NCBI RefSeq assembly: GCF_900110775.1
Contig: NZ_FOEP01000005.1
Location: 62,001-126,000, forward strand
DNA from: Thalassovita taeanensis
Lineage (GTDB): Bacteria; Pseudomonadota; Alphaproteobacteria; Rhodobacterales; Rhodobacteraceae
Length of the DNA: 64,000 bases
Reading direction: 5' to 3'
The notes below the pieces were generated by a model, which was given only the letters and a program-made list of their open reading frames with translations, searched no databases and was not told the DNA's origin. Each line of letters starts with the position of its first letter. Within the stretch, counting starts at the first letter, position 1. Positions 9,483 through 17,679 of the stretch are shown here, one piece after another. Position numbers and translations under genes: made by a program.

Positions 9483-9535
9483 CCTTGGCAAGGGGGCAGG
9501 GCACTGCTGAGCCAAACGAAATAAAGGGATTTGGG

Positions 9536-10825
9536 ATGGCGGGCAGCACGGCACCTTTCGCACGGTTTGAATGGATGATCGCGTGGCGATACCTGCGCGC
9601 ACGCCGGGCCGAAGGCGGTGTGTCGGTGATGACATGGATCAGCCTGATCGGCATCACGCTGGCGGTATTTGCGCTGATTGCGACGCTCGCCGTGCGCTCG
9701 GGGTTTCGGGCGGAATTCGTCGATACAATCCTAGGGGCGAATGCCCATGTGACGGTCTATAATATTGGCGTGGTGGATCCGGTGACGGGTAAAATCGACC
9801 GGACGCTGCCGGAATACGCCCAGATGGCCGAGCGTTTGCGGCACGTGTCCGGCGTCACGCGGGTGGCGCCTTTGGTCAAGGGGCAGGTCATGGCCAGCGC
9901 TGCGGGCCGCAATGCCGGAATCGAGGTGTTTGGCATCGCGCTGGAGGATATGAAAACCATCCCCCGGATCGCAGGTGGCGAAGACAGCTATGGTGATATT
10001 GACCGCCTGAACGAAGGCATTGCCATCGGCTCTGGCGTGGCGCGCGAACTGGGGGTTTCGATCGGCGACCGGATCAAGCTGATCAGCCCCAACGGCGTGA
10101 AAACCGCCTTCGGAACCAGCCCACGGGTGAAGGCCTATGAGGTGGTGTATGTGTTTAGCGCCGGGCGCTATGATATTGATCGGACACGGATTTACATGCC
10201 CTTCACCGAGGCGCAGCTGTATTTCAACCGCGAGGGCGTGGCGGATGAGCTGGAGGTCATGGTGACCGAGCCCGAGCACGTCGACGACATGACGCTGGCC
10301 TTGTTGCAGGCGGGCGGCGATCAGGCGCAGCTTTGGACGTGGCGCGATGCCAGTGGCGGGTTCCTGCGGGCGCTGGATATCGAGGACAACGTGATGTTCG
10401 TGATCCTATCGATCCTCGTTCTGATCGCGGCGATGAATATCGTCAGCGGCTTGATCATGTTGGTCAAGAACAAGGGCCGTGACATTGGCATTCTGCGCAC
10501 GATGGGCCTGACCGAAGGGTCGGTTCTGCGGGTGTTTTTCATCTGTGGTGCTTTCACAGGGCTGATCGGCACGATTGCGGGGGTGGTGTTGGGCTGTCTG
10601 TTCGCGATCTACATCGATCCGATTTTTTCCTTCGTGAACTATGTCGCGGGTGGTGGGGTCTGGGATCCGTCGGTGCGTGGCATCTATAACCTGCCTGCCA
10701 AACTGCAATTTGGCGATGTGGCCTCGGCTGTGGCGTTGTCGCTGGGGCTGAGCCTGATCGTGACGATCTTTCCGGCCCGGCGCGCGGCACGGATGAACCC
10801 GGTGGAGGCGTTGCGCTATGAGTGA
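9536..10825 (+). CDS. Lipoprotein-releasing ABC transporter permease (LolC/LolE family)
   Basis: A 429-residue inner-membrane permease of the Lol system, which releases outer-membrane-directed lipoproteins from the inner membrane to LolA. An N-terminal [14 protein letters not shown] motif precedes TM1. A large periplasmic domain covers roughly residues 55-265, and three C-terminal TM helices end in [17 protein letters not shown], the typical LolC/E tail. The frame is open 57 bases further upstream from a TTG, but the ATG at 9536 has an AAAGGG-type ribosome site and fits the family. It overlaps lolD by eight bases. A single permease is usual in alphaproteobacteria, so C and E cannot be distinguished. 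Confidence 0.9.
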   Translation: MAGSTAPFARFEWMIAWRYLRARRAEGGVSVMTWISLIGITLAVFALIATLAVRSGFRAEFVDTILGANAHVTVYNIGVVDPVTGKIDRTLPEYAQMAERLRHVSGVTRVAPLVKGQVMASAAGRNAGIEVFGIALEDMKTIPRIAGGEDSYGDIDRLNEGIAIGSGVARELGVSIGDRIKLISPNGVKTAFGTSPRVKAYEVVYVFSAGRYDIDRTRIYMPFTEAQLYFNREGVADELEVMVTEPEHVDDMTLALLQAGGDQAQLWTWRDASGGFLRALDIEDNVMFVILSILVLIAAMNIVSGLIMLVKNKGRDIGILRTMGLTEGSVLRVFFICGAFTGLIGTIAGVVLGCLFAIYIDPIFSFVNYVAGGGVWDPSVRGIYNLPAKLQFGDVASAVALSLGLSLIVTIFPARRAARMNPVEALRYE

Positions 10826-11501
10826 TCCGGTGCTGGTGCTTGAGGGCATCAAGAAGACCTATAATCAAGGCAAACCCAATGCGGTTCAGGTACTCGACGG
10901 CATCAGCCTGAGTGTGGCGCGCGGCGAGGTCGTGGCACTGGTCGCGCCGTCGGGGGCGGGCAAGTCGACGCTGCTGCATATTGCGGGGCTGCTGGACACG
11001 CCTGACGCAGGCAAGGTGCGTATTTGCGGTTCCGAAATGGTCGGGCTGAGTGACCGCAAGCGCACGGCCGTGCGGCGGCAGGATGTGGGATTCATTTATC
11101 AGTTTCACCACCTTCTGCCCGAGTTCACAGCACTGGAAAACGTCATGCTACCGCAGCTGGCAAATGGTATTGCACGGGCAGAAGCGCAAACGCGCGCTTG
11201 TGACCTGCTGGTGCGGGTGGGCGTGGGGCCGCGCGCCGATCACCGCCCCGCGGCCCTCTCGGGTGGGGAACAGCAGCGCGTCGCGTTCTGCCGGGCGCTG
11301 GCAAACGAGCCGCGCCTGTTGCTGGCGGATGAACCTACTGGAAACCTTGATCCGGGCACATCCGAGCAGGTGTTTGGCACCCTGATGGAGCTGGTCCGCT
11401 CGACCGGGATGTCGGCGTTGATTGCGACCCACAACATGGAATTGGCCGCGCGGATGGACCGGGTTCTGCGGTTGGATAAAGGCGGGCTGAGCGCCGGATG
11501 A
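10818..11501 (+). CDS. lolD: Lipoprotein-releasing ABC transporter ATPase LolD
   Basis: A 227-residue ABC ATPase powering the Lol permease encoded just upstream (8-bp overlap). Motifs are Walker [10 protein letters not shown] (residues 43-51), signature LSGGEQQR, Walker [13 protein letters not shown] and the switch His in ATHNME. The first Walker A residue is Ala instead of Gly, a mild variant that does not remove the Lys or Ser. The C-terminus is short, as in LolD. Assignment rests on both the ATPase subtype and the gene pair. Confidence 0.92.
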   Translation: MSDPVLVLEGIKKTYNQGKPNAVQVLDGISLSVARGEVVALVAPSGAGKSTLLHIAGLLDTPDAGKVRICGSEMVGLSDRKRTAVRRQDVGFIYQFHHLLPEFTALENVMLPQLANGIARAEAQTRACDLLVRVGVGPRADHRPAALSGGEQQRVAFCRALANEPRLLLADEPTGNLDPGTSEQVFGTLMELVRSTGMSALIATHNMELAARMDRVLRLDKGGLSAG

Positions 11502-11945
11502 TCAGGCTTTCTGAGCCATGAAAACTCCCGCAGCCATCAGCGCAATTCCAATGCTACGGTTCAGGCTGAGCGGGTTCAGGCGCGCGCCAAACAGTCCGTA
11601 GTGATCAATTATTGCGGCGCTGATCAGCTGCCCCAACAGCACAAAGAAAATTGCGTTTCCGACCCCGAAGCTTGGCGCCACGAAGGTGACCGCCAAAACA
11701 TAAAAGGCAATAAACGCCCCGCCCAGAAGCAGGTGTTTGGGGGCGTGCACGGCCTTGGCAAGCGGTGCCGCGCCGTGGATCAGAACGGCCACAACGCTGA
11801 TCGAAAGCGCCACCGTGAACAAGATCGTGGCCGCCGCCACGGGGGAGCCGATCTTTGTGCCCAAAGCGGCATTCAAGGCGGCCAGAATCGGAATGCCGAT
11901 CCCCGCTGCCAGCATGGTCAGGGCATAGGCGGTGGTCGACGGCAT
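11502..11945 (-). CDS. YdcZ/DUF606-type DMT-superfamily transporter
   Basis: A 147-residue protein with about five hydrophobic helices, including a typical short-form DMT (YdcZ-like) pattern: ILAALNAALGTKIGSPVAA near the N-terminus and GQLISAAIIDHYG with a C-terminal GIALMAAGVFMAQ helix. Such five-TM half transporters usually work as dimers, and the substrate is unknown. The open frame extends 28 residues upstream, but those are polar and Cys/Pro-rich. The ATG at 11945 gives the standard length. It converges on lolD with adjacent stops. Confidence 0.75.
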   Translation of the reverse strand: MPSTTAYALTMLAAGIGIPILAALNAALGTKIGSPVAAATILFTVALSISVVAVLIHGAAPLAKAVHAPKHLLLGGAFIAFYVLAVTFVAPSFGVGNAIFFVLLGQLISAAIIDHYGLFGARLNPLSLNRSIGIALMAAGVFMAQKA

Positions 11946-12174
11946 GGCAGACAGTCCTTCATCAATGCGGCATTTGGTGCCGCCAGGTGGTTTGCGCTGC
12001 ACCATGGCGTTTTGTTCCGGCTTTGTCACGCTGCTCAGTTATGCGGCGCTGGACTGCGTTGGGTATGGTGGGGTCGCTGAAACGGCCAGGCGATCGAACT
12101 GACACGGATCAAAGCCATGTTGAACTATTCGTGCAAGGCTGCATTCGAGGATCAGCGGAATGGGAGATGGCACA

Positions 12175-12591
12175 ATGGTAAGAACGGTATTCAGTGCGGC
12201 GCTTTGTTCGATATTGGCCATACCGGTGGCCGCGCAGCAGATCGAGACCGCAGACGTTGTTGACGCAGGACGCAGGGTATATATGCAGCGCTGCGCCACC
12301 TGCCATGGGTTGGAGGCTGAGGGGAATGGGCCGATGGCTCCGGTTTTGTTGGTGCAACCGACGGCGTTGTCCCGGCTAGAGGCAGGAAATGGCGGAGTGT
12401 TCCCAATCGCGCGGGCGGTGGCGCGGATTGATGGGCGCGACCCTTTGGTCAGTCACGGCAGTGCGATGCCGGTCTATGGTGGTTTTTTTGAGGGCAATGA
12501 TACGGCGCTCAAAACGCCCAGTGGTCAGCCTTTGTTGACCAGCCGCCCGATTGCCGATCTGATCACCTATCTGATATCAATTCAGCGCTGA
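12175..12591 (+). CDS. Periplasmic c-type cytochrome
   Basis: A 138-residue single-haem cytochrome c. A Sec signal peptide (about 1-20, cleavage after VAA) is followed by a CATCH haem site at residues 40-44 and a downstream Met (in SAMPVYGG) as likely sixth ligand. A second ATG lies 15 bases upstream (12160). The ATG at 12175 is preferred because GGGAG sits 9 bases before it and the signal peptide is cleaner. It is followed within 40 bases by a second, lipid-anchored cytochrome gene, so the pair is probably one electron-transfer unit. No oxidase or dehydrogenase partner lies next to them. Confidence 0.85.
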   Translation: MVRTVFSAALCSILAIPVAAQQIETADVVDAGRRVYMQRCATCHGLEAEGNGPMAPVLLVQPTALSRLEAGNGGVFPIARAVARIDGRDPLVSHGSAMPVYGGFFEGNDTALKTPSGQPLLTSRPIADLITYLISIQR

Positions 12592-12626
12592 GTATCTTGA
12601 GCAGCGGGAATGAAAGGGACCACGGA

Positions 12627-13031
12627 ATGAAACTGACTTGGATCGCGGCGACAGTGGCCATTGGCGTGGCGGGATGTGCAAGCGTGGGCATGCCTGAAGC
12701 CCCTGAAGGGGCTTTGCTGTTTTCCGAAAATTGCGCGCTTTGCCATGGTGTTACGGGAAAAGGCAACGGAGAGATCGCGCCGGGCTTGAAGCCTGCCCCC
12801 GCTGATCTGACGGGGCTGACGCAGCGGAACAAGGGTGTGTTTCCTCGGGCGCATGTTTTGTCTGTGATTGATGGGTATACCCGGATGGAAAGCTCGGATC
12901 AGGAAATGCCGGAATTTGGCTTGCTGCTGGAGGGGGAAACCGTGCCGGTGGATGTGGGCGACGGGCAGTTTTCGCCAGTGCCACGGCCGTTGGCGGCGTT
13001 GATGTTTTATCTGGAAAGCATTCAAGAATAA
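12627..13031 (+). CDS. Lipoprotein c-type cytochrome
   Basis: A 134-residue cytochrome c with a lipoprotein signal (GVAGC, Cys17) and a CALCH haem site at residues 36-40. EMPEFG supplies a likely Met ligand. The layout (haem near the N-terminus, Met about 70 residues later, PRPLAALMFYL at the end) is the same as in the preceding gene, suggesting a tandem duplication with one copy becoming membrane-anchored. The ATG at 12627 follows a GGGACCACGGA ribosome-site region; the in-frame upstream ATG has no signal sequence. Confidence 0.83.
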   Translation: MKLTWIAATVAIGVAGCASVGMPEAPEGALLFSENCALCHGVTGKGNGEIAPGLKPAPADLTGLTQRNKGVFPRAHVLSVIDGYTRMESSDQEMPEFGLLLEGETVPVDVGDGQFSPVPRPLAALMFYLESIQE

Positions 13032-13035
13032 GGGC

Positions 13036-13704
13036 TTAGTCGCAGATTCCGGCCAACTTTGCGCCGCGCCAAGGGACTTTGGCGTGGGCGTCGATTTTGG
13101 ATTGCAGTCGGACGACAGGCAGGGCTTTGGACAGCATTTTATGCAGGCGCGCGGTGCGGGAGGCCTTGGGGGCCAGAGCACGGCAGCAGGTGAATTCTTC
13201 AATGATTGCAGCCTGTTGCTCGTATGTGTAGTCGAGAAAGTTGGTGCTTGTGGTGAGGTCGAAGAGGTAGGGATCAGTGGTGGTTTGGTGTTCGGAGGCG
13301 GCTTTCAGGGGGTGGTAGTGGGTGCGTTTGCGGTTCTGCCACTGCCAGATATGAGCCATTTCATGGGCAAAAAGCATCAGGTCATAGAGGTTATTTTGTG
13401 ACGTAAAATCAGCGACATAGAGGTCCTCTCGGACGAAAACCTTGTGGAATAAAGTGATCGCGCCGGGGGAGGTGGTGATGGTGTCTGAGGGGGGCGGGGG
13501 GAAGATCCGCTCGGAACAGGTGACACGGGGACGGGCGGGATAGCGGAAGGTGTAGTTGCTGGCAAAATGACCATCAACCAGACGGATGCGTGCCGGATCA
13601 AGGTCGGGTCCATAAAGGCTTGAGGCAAAAGACTTTTCCGCCTCGGTCAGGGGGCGGCCACAGGCGGAAAGCAGCAGGAATACGAGAAATATGGCACGCG
13701 TCAT
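13036..13704 (-). CDS. Lipoprotein with a zincin (HExxH) motif
   Basis: A 222-residue protein with a lipobox LSAC (Cys15) and, in its middle, AHEMAHIWQ (HEMAH at 114-118), a classic HExxH metalloprotease motif. A glutamate pair at 169-170, about 50 residues on, could give the third zinc ligand. The general look resembles DUF4157-type putative peptidases but on a lipoprotein. Two Cys in FTCCRALAP may form a disulfide. The frame extends 26 residues upstream of this start, but only the ATG at 13704 places the lipobox at the N-terminus. It converges on the cytochrome pair. Enzyme activity is inferred from the motif only. Confidence 0.7.
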   Translation of the reverse strand: MTRAIFLVFLLLSACGRPLTEAEKSFASSLYGPDLDPARIRLVDGHFASNYTFRYPARPRVTCSERIFPPPPSDTITTSPGAITLFHKVFVREDLYVADFTSQNNLYDLMLFAHEMAHIWQWQNRKRTHYHPLKAASEHQTTTDPYLFDLTTSTNFLDYTYEQQAAIIEEFTCCRALAPKASRTARLHKMLSKALPVVRLQSKIDAHAKVPWRGAKLAGICD

Positions 13705-13755
13705 GCGCGGATTAGGCATGGCGCCGAGGGCGCGGGCAAGCGGAATTTTGGGCGA

Positions 13756-13794
13756 CGCACAGGGCATGCACATCCTATGCACAAGACATGCATA
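13756..13794 (+). promoter_or_regulatory. Four-unit hexamer repeat element, 11-bp period (copy 1)
   Basis: Hexamers CGCACA, TGCACA, TGCACA and TGCATA start at 13756, 13767, 13778 and 13789, exactly 11 bp apart. They are followed by ATACG-GGGG-CGTAT (13794-13807) and five T. The 46 bases from 13767 are identical at 42 positions to those from 51330. Direct repeats on one helix face are typical of OmpR/PhoB-type response-regulator sites. It lies 52-90 bp upstream of the zincin lipoprotein gene (minus strand), which is the nearest candidate target. Confidence 0.6.
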
Positions 13795-13917
13795 TACGGG
13801 GGCGTATGGTTTTTGCGGATGCAGATGGGCGTAGGGCGGGGTTTAGCCTGCTGGTCCGGTGGGGATTTTGGGGGTGTGGTTGGTTTTGGTTCACAATGTC
13901 AAATCAGAGATTTGGCA

Positions 13918-13990
13918 GCGCCCGAACCGCCCCCACGGGGCGGGCGCTTTGCGCCCCGGCGTTTCACGCCTCGCCCCTCGGTTCGGGCGC
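13918..13990. repeat. Branched inverted-repeat structure downstream of the HEPN gene
   Basis: A perfect 12-bp outer stem (GCGCCCGAACCG at 13918-13929 with CGGTTCGGGCGC at 13979-13990) encloses two perfect hairpins: GGGCGC-TTT-GCGCCC (13942-13956) and GGCGT-TTC-ACGCC (13958-13970). It sits 36 bases beyond the HEPN stop and may end the parE-HEPN transcript. It is not a tRNA, having no T-arm or anticodon-arm signature. The rest of the 13705-14025 gap holds only this and the hexamer element. Confidence 0.55.
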
Positions 13991-14025
13991 GGGGTGATCT
14001 GAAAAACGATCTCTATTTTGAAACA

Positions 14026-14838
14026 CTACTGTTTTTGGGAAGAGAGAGCTTGGCGGATCACTTTCCGGTCTTCCTTGTGCAGGCGAACGCTGCTGAGTAG
14101 CCATTCCAAGGCTGCTTGTGCTTCAGAGTTTGGTAGCTGTTCTATTGTGAGGTATATCTCAGAATTCTGAGCCGACTGACCGGTGTGAATTTCACGTTCT
14201 TCGAGAGCAAAGTCTTCGTGAAAAGAAAAATTTCTCCACTTGAAGTTATAGAGAACTTCAAGTGATGGTTTTGAGCTGTACGGCTTTAGGCACTTCATAG
14301 TAGGGTGCGGTTGCCAATTCGGACTCTCAAGCAATAGGGTTCTGTAGGACTTGCCGCTAACCTTCTGGACAATCTCGAGCGGCATACAGACACGGCGCAG
14401 GAGAAAGCATAACTCGTCAAGTTTATGTAAATCAAAACCCAAGGGCGCTATGCTGTAGTGTCGATAGCGAATGTCAGGTGAGCCATAGTCGCTTATTCTT
14501 TCTACGAATTTCGAGTATTCCTCAAAGTCATTTCTTACCGGTATTTTGGGAAAATAGCTGGGCGGAATGAAAAGATCAGGGATAAGTTTCCCAGAAAATC
14601 GTTGAACCTTTTCGAAAATATCAAGCAATCCATGGCTAAATTCACTAACTGGACCCAGATTGAGAAGATGAGCGCACTTTAGGTATTTTTCTAGTGCTTG
14701 TTGTGCACTCCAGAAAAACTGGTGGTGCAGTCTATATCTCATCGCGGTCCTTGCAAAAAAGTAGTCCTCATCTGCGGCATCTCTAAATAGTCGCCAGGCA
14801 AGGCTTCTAATAAGGACATTGCTTTCAGGTGAGTTCAA
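14026..14838 (-). CDS. HEPN-domain protein, low-GC, probable horizontally acquired gene
   Basis: A 270-residue protein whose N-terminal half reads as a HEPN helical bundle: DYFFARTAMRY, then WSAQQALEKYLKCAHLL (residues 43-59), the most recognisable HEPN helix, then SHGLLDIFE and DIRYRH at 122-127. The C-terminal 120 residues are not recognised. HEPN proteins are often RNases of toxin or defence systems. A clear RX4-6H catalytic motif was not found, so activity is open. The gene is distinctly AT-rich compared with its neighbours. The start is TTG at 14838, overlapping the parE stop by four bases, with GAGGAG eight bases ahead; no nucleotidyltransferase (MNT) antitoxin is adjacent. Confidence 0.7.
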   Translation of the reverse strand: MNSPESNVLIRSLAWRLFRDAADEDYFFARTAMRYRLHHQFFWSAQQALEKYLKCAHLLNLGPVSEFSHGLLDIFEKVQRFSGKLIPDLFIPPSYFPKIPVRNDFEEYSKFVERISDYGSPDIRYRHYSIAPLGFDLHKLDELCFLLRRVCMPLEIVQKVSGKSYRTLLLESPNWQPHPTMKCLKPYSSKPSLEVLYNFKWRNFSFHEDFALEEREIHTGQSAQNSEIYLTIEQLPNSEAQAALEWLLSSVRLHKEDRKVIRQALSSQKQ

Positions 14839-16793
14839 ACATCCAGCTCCTCTACAAACCGGGCGTTCTCCTGAATATACTGATAGCGGAGTTCCGGCTT
14901 CTTGCCCATCAGGCGTTCCACGAGGTCGCCGGTTTCGCCGGGTTCGTCCTCGTCTATGGTGACGCGGATGAGTTTGCGGGTGGACGGGTCCATCGTGGTT
15001 TCTTTCAGGTCTTTGGCATCCATTTCGCCCAAGCCTTTGAAGCGCTGGACGTCGATCTTGCCTTTGCCACCAAGGCCCTTGGCCAGAACGCGCTCTTTTT
15101 CGGCGTCGTCGGAGACATAGACGCGTTTGGGCCCTTGGGTGAGGCGGTAGAGCGGCGGGCAGGCGAGGTAGAGGTGGCCCTGATCAATCAGCGGGCGCAT
15201 CTGGGTGAAGAAAAAGGTCATCAGCAGGGCGGCGATATGGGCACCGTCCACGTCGGCGTCGGTCATGATGATGATCTTGTCGTAGCGCAGGTCCTCGACG
15301 TTGAAACGGGTGCCCATGCTGACGCCGAGGGCCTCGCACAGGTCACTGATTTCGGCGTTGGTGGTGAGTTTCGAAGAAGCGGCGCCCAGCACGTTTAGGA
15401 TTTTGCCCTTGAGCGGCAGGAGGGCTTGATTGTTGCGGTTGCGCGCACCTTTGGCGGAGCCGCCGGCGCTGTCACCCTCGACGATGAACAGCTCGGTGCC
15501 CTCGCGGGATTTGCTGGTGCAGTCGGTGAGTTTGCCGGGCAGGCGGAGCTTCTTGGTGGCGGTCTTGCGCTGGGTTTCCTTTTCCTGACGGCGGCGCAGG
15601 CGTTCTTCGGCGCGCAGGACGAGGAAATCGAGGATGGCACCAGCGGATTTGGTATCGGAGGCGAGCCAGTTGTCGAAGTGGTCGCGGACTGCGTTTTCGA
15701 CCAGGCGCTGGGCCTCGACCGTGGCGAGGCGGTCTTTGGTCTGGCCGACGAATTCGGGTTCGGCGATGAAGCAGGATACCAAGGCGCAGCCGCCGGTGAT
15801 CAGGTCATCGCGGGTGATCTGGGTGGCTTTCTTGTTGTTGATCAGCTCGCCATAGGCACGGATGCCTTTGAGGATGGCGGCCCAGAAGCCAGCCTCGTGG
15901 GTGCCGCCTTCGGGGGTGGGGACGGTGTTACAGTAGGATTGGATAAAGCCGTCGCGGGCCGGGGTCCAGTTGATGGCCCATTCGACCTTGCCGGGGGTGT
16001 TGAATTTCTCGGTGAAGTCGACGGTGCCGGCGAAGGGGTTTTCGGCATAGGTCGTGGCAGTGCCGAGGGTTTCGCGCAGGTAGTCGGCGAGGCCGCCGGG
16101 GAAGTGGAATGTGGCCTCGAGCGGGGTTTCGCCGTCGTTGATCGCGGATTTCCAGCGGATTTCGACGCCGGAGAACAGGTAGGCCTTGGAGCGGATGGAT
16201 TTGAACAGGCGGGCCGGTTTGAAGCGGTGGGCGCCGAAGATCTGTTCATCAGCGTGGAAGGTGACGGTGGTGCCGCGGCGGTTGGGGGCGGCGCCGATTT
16301 TGGCGATCGGGCCCTGGGGGATGCCGCGCGAGAAGCGTTGCTCGAACAGTTCCTTGTTGCGGGCGACTTGGACGACCATGCTGTCGGACAGGGCGTTGAC
16401 CACAGAGGCGCCGACGCCGTGCAGGCCGCCGGAGGTCTGGTAGGCCTTGCCGGAGAATTTGCCACCCGCGTGCAGGGTGCACAGGATGACTTCGAGGGCG
16501 GATTTGTCGGGGAATTTCGGGTGTGGGTCGACGGGGATGCCGCGGCCGTTGTCGCGGATGGTGACGGAGTAGTCGTCGTGCAGTTCGACCTCGATCCGGT
16601 TGGCGTGGCCTGCGACGGCTTCGTCCATGGAGTTGTCGAGTACTTCGGCGACGAGGTGGTGCAGGGCGCGTTCATCGGTGCCGCCGATATACATGCCGGG
16701 GCGTTTGCGGACGGGTTCCAGCCCTTCGAGCACCTCGATCGAGGAGGCGTTATAGTCGTCGGGAGCGGTTCCTGAAAGGAGATCGTCGGCCAT
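14835..16793 (-). CDS. parE: DNA topoisomerase IV subunit B
   Basis: A 652-residue type IIA topoisomerase ATPase subunit; with ParC it decatenates daughter chromosomes. The GHKL ATPase motifs are LDNSMDEAVAG, DNGRGIPVD and GGLHGVGASVVNALS. The TOPRIM domain has EGDSAGGSAKGARNR and DADVDGAHI. The C-terminal PLKGKILNV and RFKGLGEMD regions are standard. Length and the alphaproteobacterial ending (LRYQYIQENARFVEELDV) favour ParE over GyrB. ATGs at 16793 and 16805 are both possible; 16793 (MADDLL) is chosen. The stop overlaps the downstream HEPN gene. Confidence 0.95.
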   Translation of the reverse strand: MADDLLSGTAPDDYNASSIEVLEGLEPVRKRPGMYIGGTDERALHHLVAEVLDNSMDEAVAGHANRIEVELHDDYSVTIRDNGRGIPVDPHPKFPDKSALEVILCTLHAGGKFSGKAYQTSGGLHGVGASVVNALSDSMVVQVARNKELFEQRFSRGIPQGPIAKIGAAPNRRGTTVTFHADEQIFGAHRFKPARLFKSIRSKAYLFSGVEIRWKSAINDGETPLEATFHFPGGLADYLRETLGTATTYAENPFAGTVDFTEKFNTPGKVEWAINWTPARDGFIQSYCNTVPTPEGGTHEAGFWAAILKGIRAYGELINNKKATQITRDDLITGGCALVSCFIAEPEFVGQTKDRLATVEAQRLVENAVRDHFDNWLASDTKSAGAILDFLVLRAEERLRRRQEKETQRKTATKKLRLPGKLTDCTSKSREGTELFIVEGDSAGGSAKGARNRNNQALLPLKGKILNVLGAASSKLTTNAEISDLCEALGVSMGTRFNVEDLRYDKIIIMTDADVDGAHIAALLMTFFFTQMRPLIDQGHLYLACPPLYRLTQGPKRVYVSDDAEKERVLAKGLGGKGKIDVQRFKGLGEMDAKDLKETTMDPSTRKLIRVTIDEDEPGETGDLVERLMGKKPELRYQYIQENARFVEELDV

Positions 16794-16972
16794 GCTGCTG
16801 CTCATTCGGATTTGTTGTTGATTGCCGGGCATCATATCGAATGGGGCAACGGGGGCAACGGCTGTCTGTAGGGGCGCGCCGATTCCACGACATGGGATGT
16901 CTGTTTCAGGCCGGACAGGGGCGGGGTGGTCTGCAATCTGTCCGAAAGACTGGCGGCAAGGGAGCGCGAAGA

Positions 16973-17656
16973 ATGGATGTGGTCGAGCCTGTGCGACTGA
17001 CGGATCAGCCGGATTGGCTGTATCTGCTGCGCGAATTTTACGAGATGTACCGGTTCTTGCCGGCCGGGGGAAGCCGCGCGATCAGCAGCCATCAGCGGCA
17101 GGTGCGCGAGGCGATCAGCCGGTTGATCAAGGCGAACCCGGATATCCGGCTGCATGCGGGCACGCAGTTGCCGGTGACGGCACATCTGCGGCGGGCACTG
17201 GACGAGGGGCGCACGATGCCGCTGGCGCCGGTGTCGCGGGCGCTGGATGCGGTGCGCCCGGCGCTGCGCTGGCAATATGGTTATGACAAGTTGCCCAAGG
17301 GCCTAGCGCGCAAATACGGTTATGCCGAGATTGCGGGACCCAGCGGGCCGGTGGCCAGTGCCGAGGTCATTTTGGGCGTGGTGCTGTTTGCGCCCGGCTG
17401 TACCTATCCGGCGCATGCGCATCAGGGGATCACTGAAAGCTATATCTGTGTGTCAGGGTCGGTGTCGGAGAATGACTATGGCGTGTATGCGCCGGGGTCG
17501 TCGATTTACAACCCGCCGGGGCACGAGCACCGGATCACCGTGTCGGAGCGTGAACCGGCGCTGTTGGCCTATGCGTGGATCGGGGCGCCGGAGGTTCTGG
17601 CGGGCAATGTGATGACGCTGGGGCGCAAGGCCCCGACGCCCAAGCCGAAGGGATAG
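16973..17656 (+). CDS. dddL: Dimethylsulfoniopropionate (DMSP) lyase DddL
   Basis: A 227-residue cupin-type DMSP lyase, which cleaves DMSP to dimethyl sulfide and acrylate. The N-terminus (QPDWLYLLREFYEMYRF), the centre (WQYGYDKLPKGLARKYGYAEI) and the cupin core fit the DddL family. In the core, HAHQGITESY (H148, H150, E155, Y157) and PPGHEHRIT (H184, H186) supply the metal ligands and the catalytic Tyr. An open frame extends 44 residues upstream, but the ATG at 16973 has a GGAG site and starts the family N-terminus. No acrylate-handling gene is adjacent. DddL is characteristic of Rhodobacterales, which supports the taxonomic placement. Confidence 0.85.
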   Translation: MDVVEPVRLTDQPDWLYLLREFYEMYRFLPAGGSRAISSHQRQVREAISRLIKANPDIRLHAGTQLPVTAHLRRALDEGRTMPLAPVSRALDAVRPALRWQYGYDKLPKGLARKYGYAEIAGPSGPVASAEVILGVVLFAPGCTYPAHAHQGITESYICVSGSVSENDYGVYAPGSSIYNPPGHEHRITVSEREPALLAYAWIGAPEVLAGNVMTLGRKAPTPKPKG

Positions 17657-17658
17657 GC

Positions 17659-17679
17659 GGCTGGCCTGTCAGGCCAGCC
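17659..17679. terminator. Bidirectional hairpin between dddL and the hydrolase gene
   Basis: A perfect 8-bp stem GGCTGGCC, loop TGTCA, GGCCAGCC lies between the convergent stop codons. The right arm covers the last codons of the minus-strand hydrolase gene. It has no T-run but is well placed to separate the two transcripts. Confidence 0.55.

Noticed and set aside
10944-10973. Inactivating change in the LolD Walker A motif (Ala for the first Gly)
   Set aside because: The Lys, Ser/Thr and the other glycines remain, and a small residue is tolerated at this position, so no loss of function is inferred.
13918-13990. tRNA-like cloverleaf
   Set aside because: The stems are perfect palindromic arms with no T-loop GTTC or anticodon-arm layout, and it lacks a CCA-compatible acceptor end.
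13777-14100. 107-codon plus-strand frame beginning inside hexamer array copy 1
   Set aside because: It has no ribosome site, runs antisense into the HEPN gene and becomes Pro/Arg-rich low-complexity sequence. A similar start (M-H-N-T-C-I-Y) at copy 2 reflects DNA conservation; the codon changes are not synonymous.
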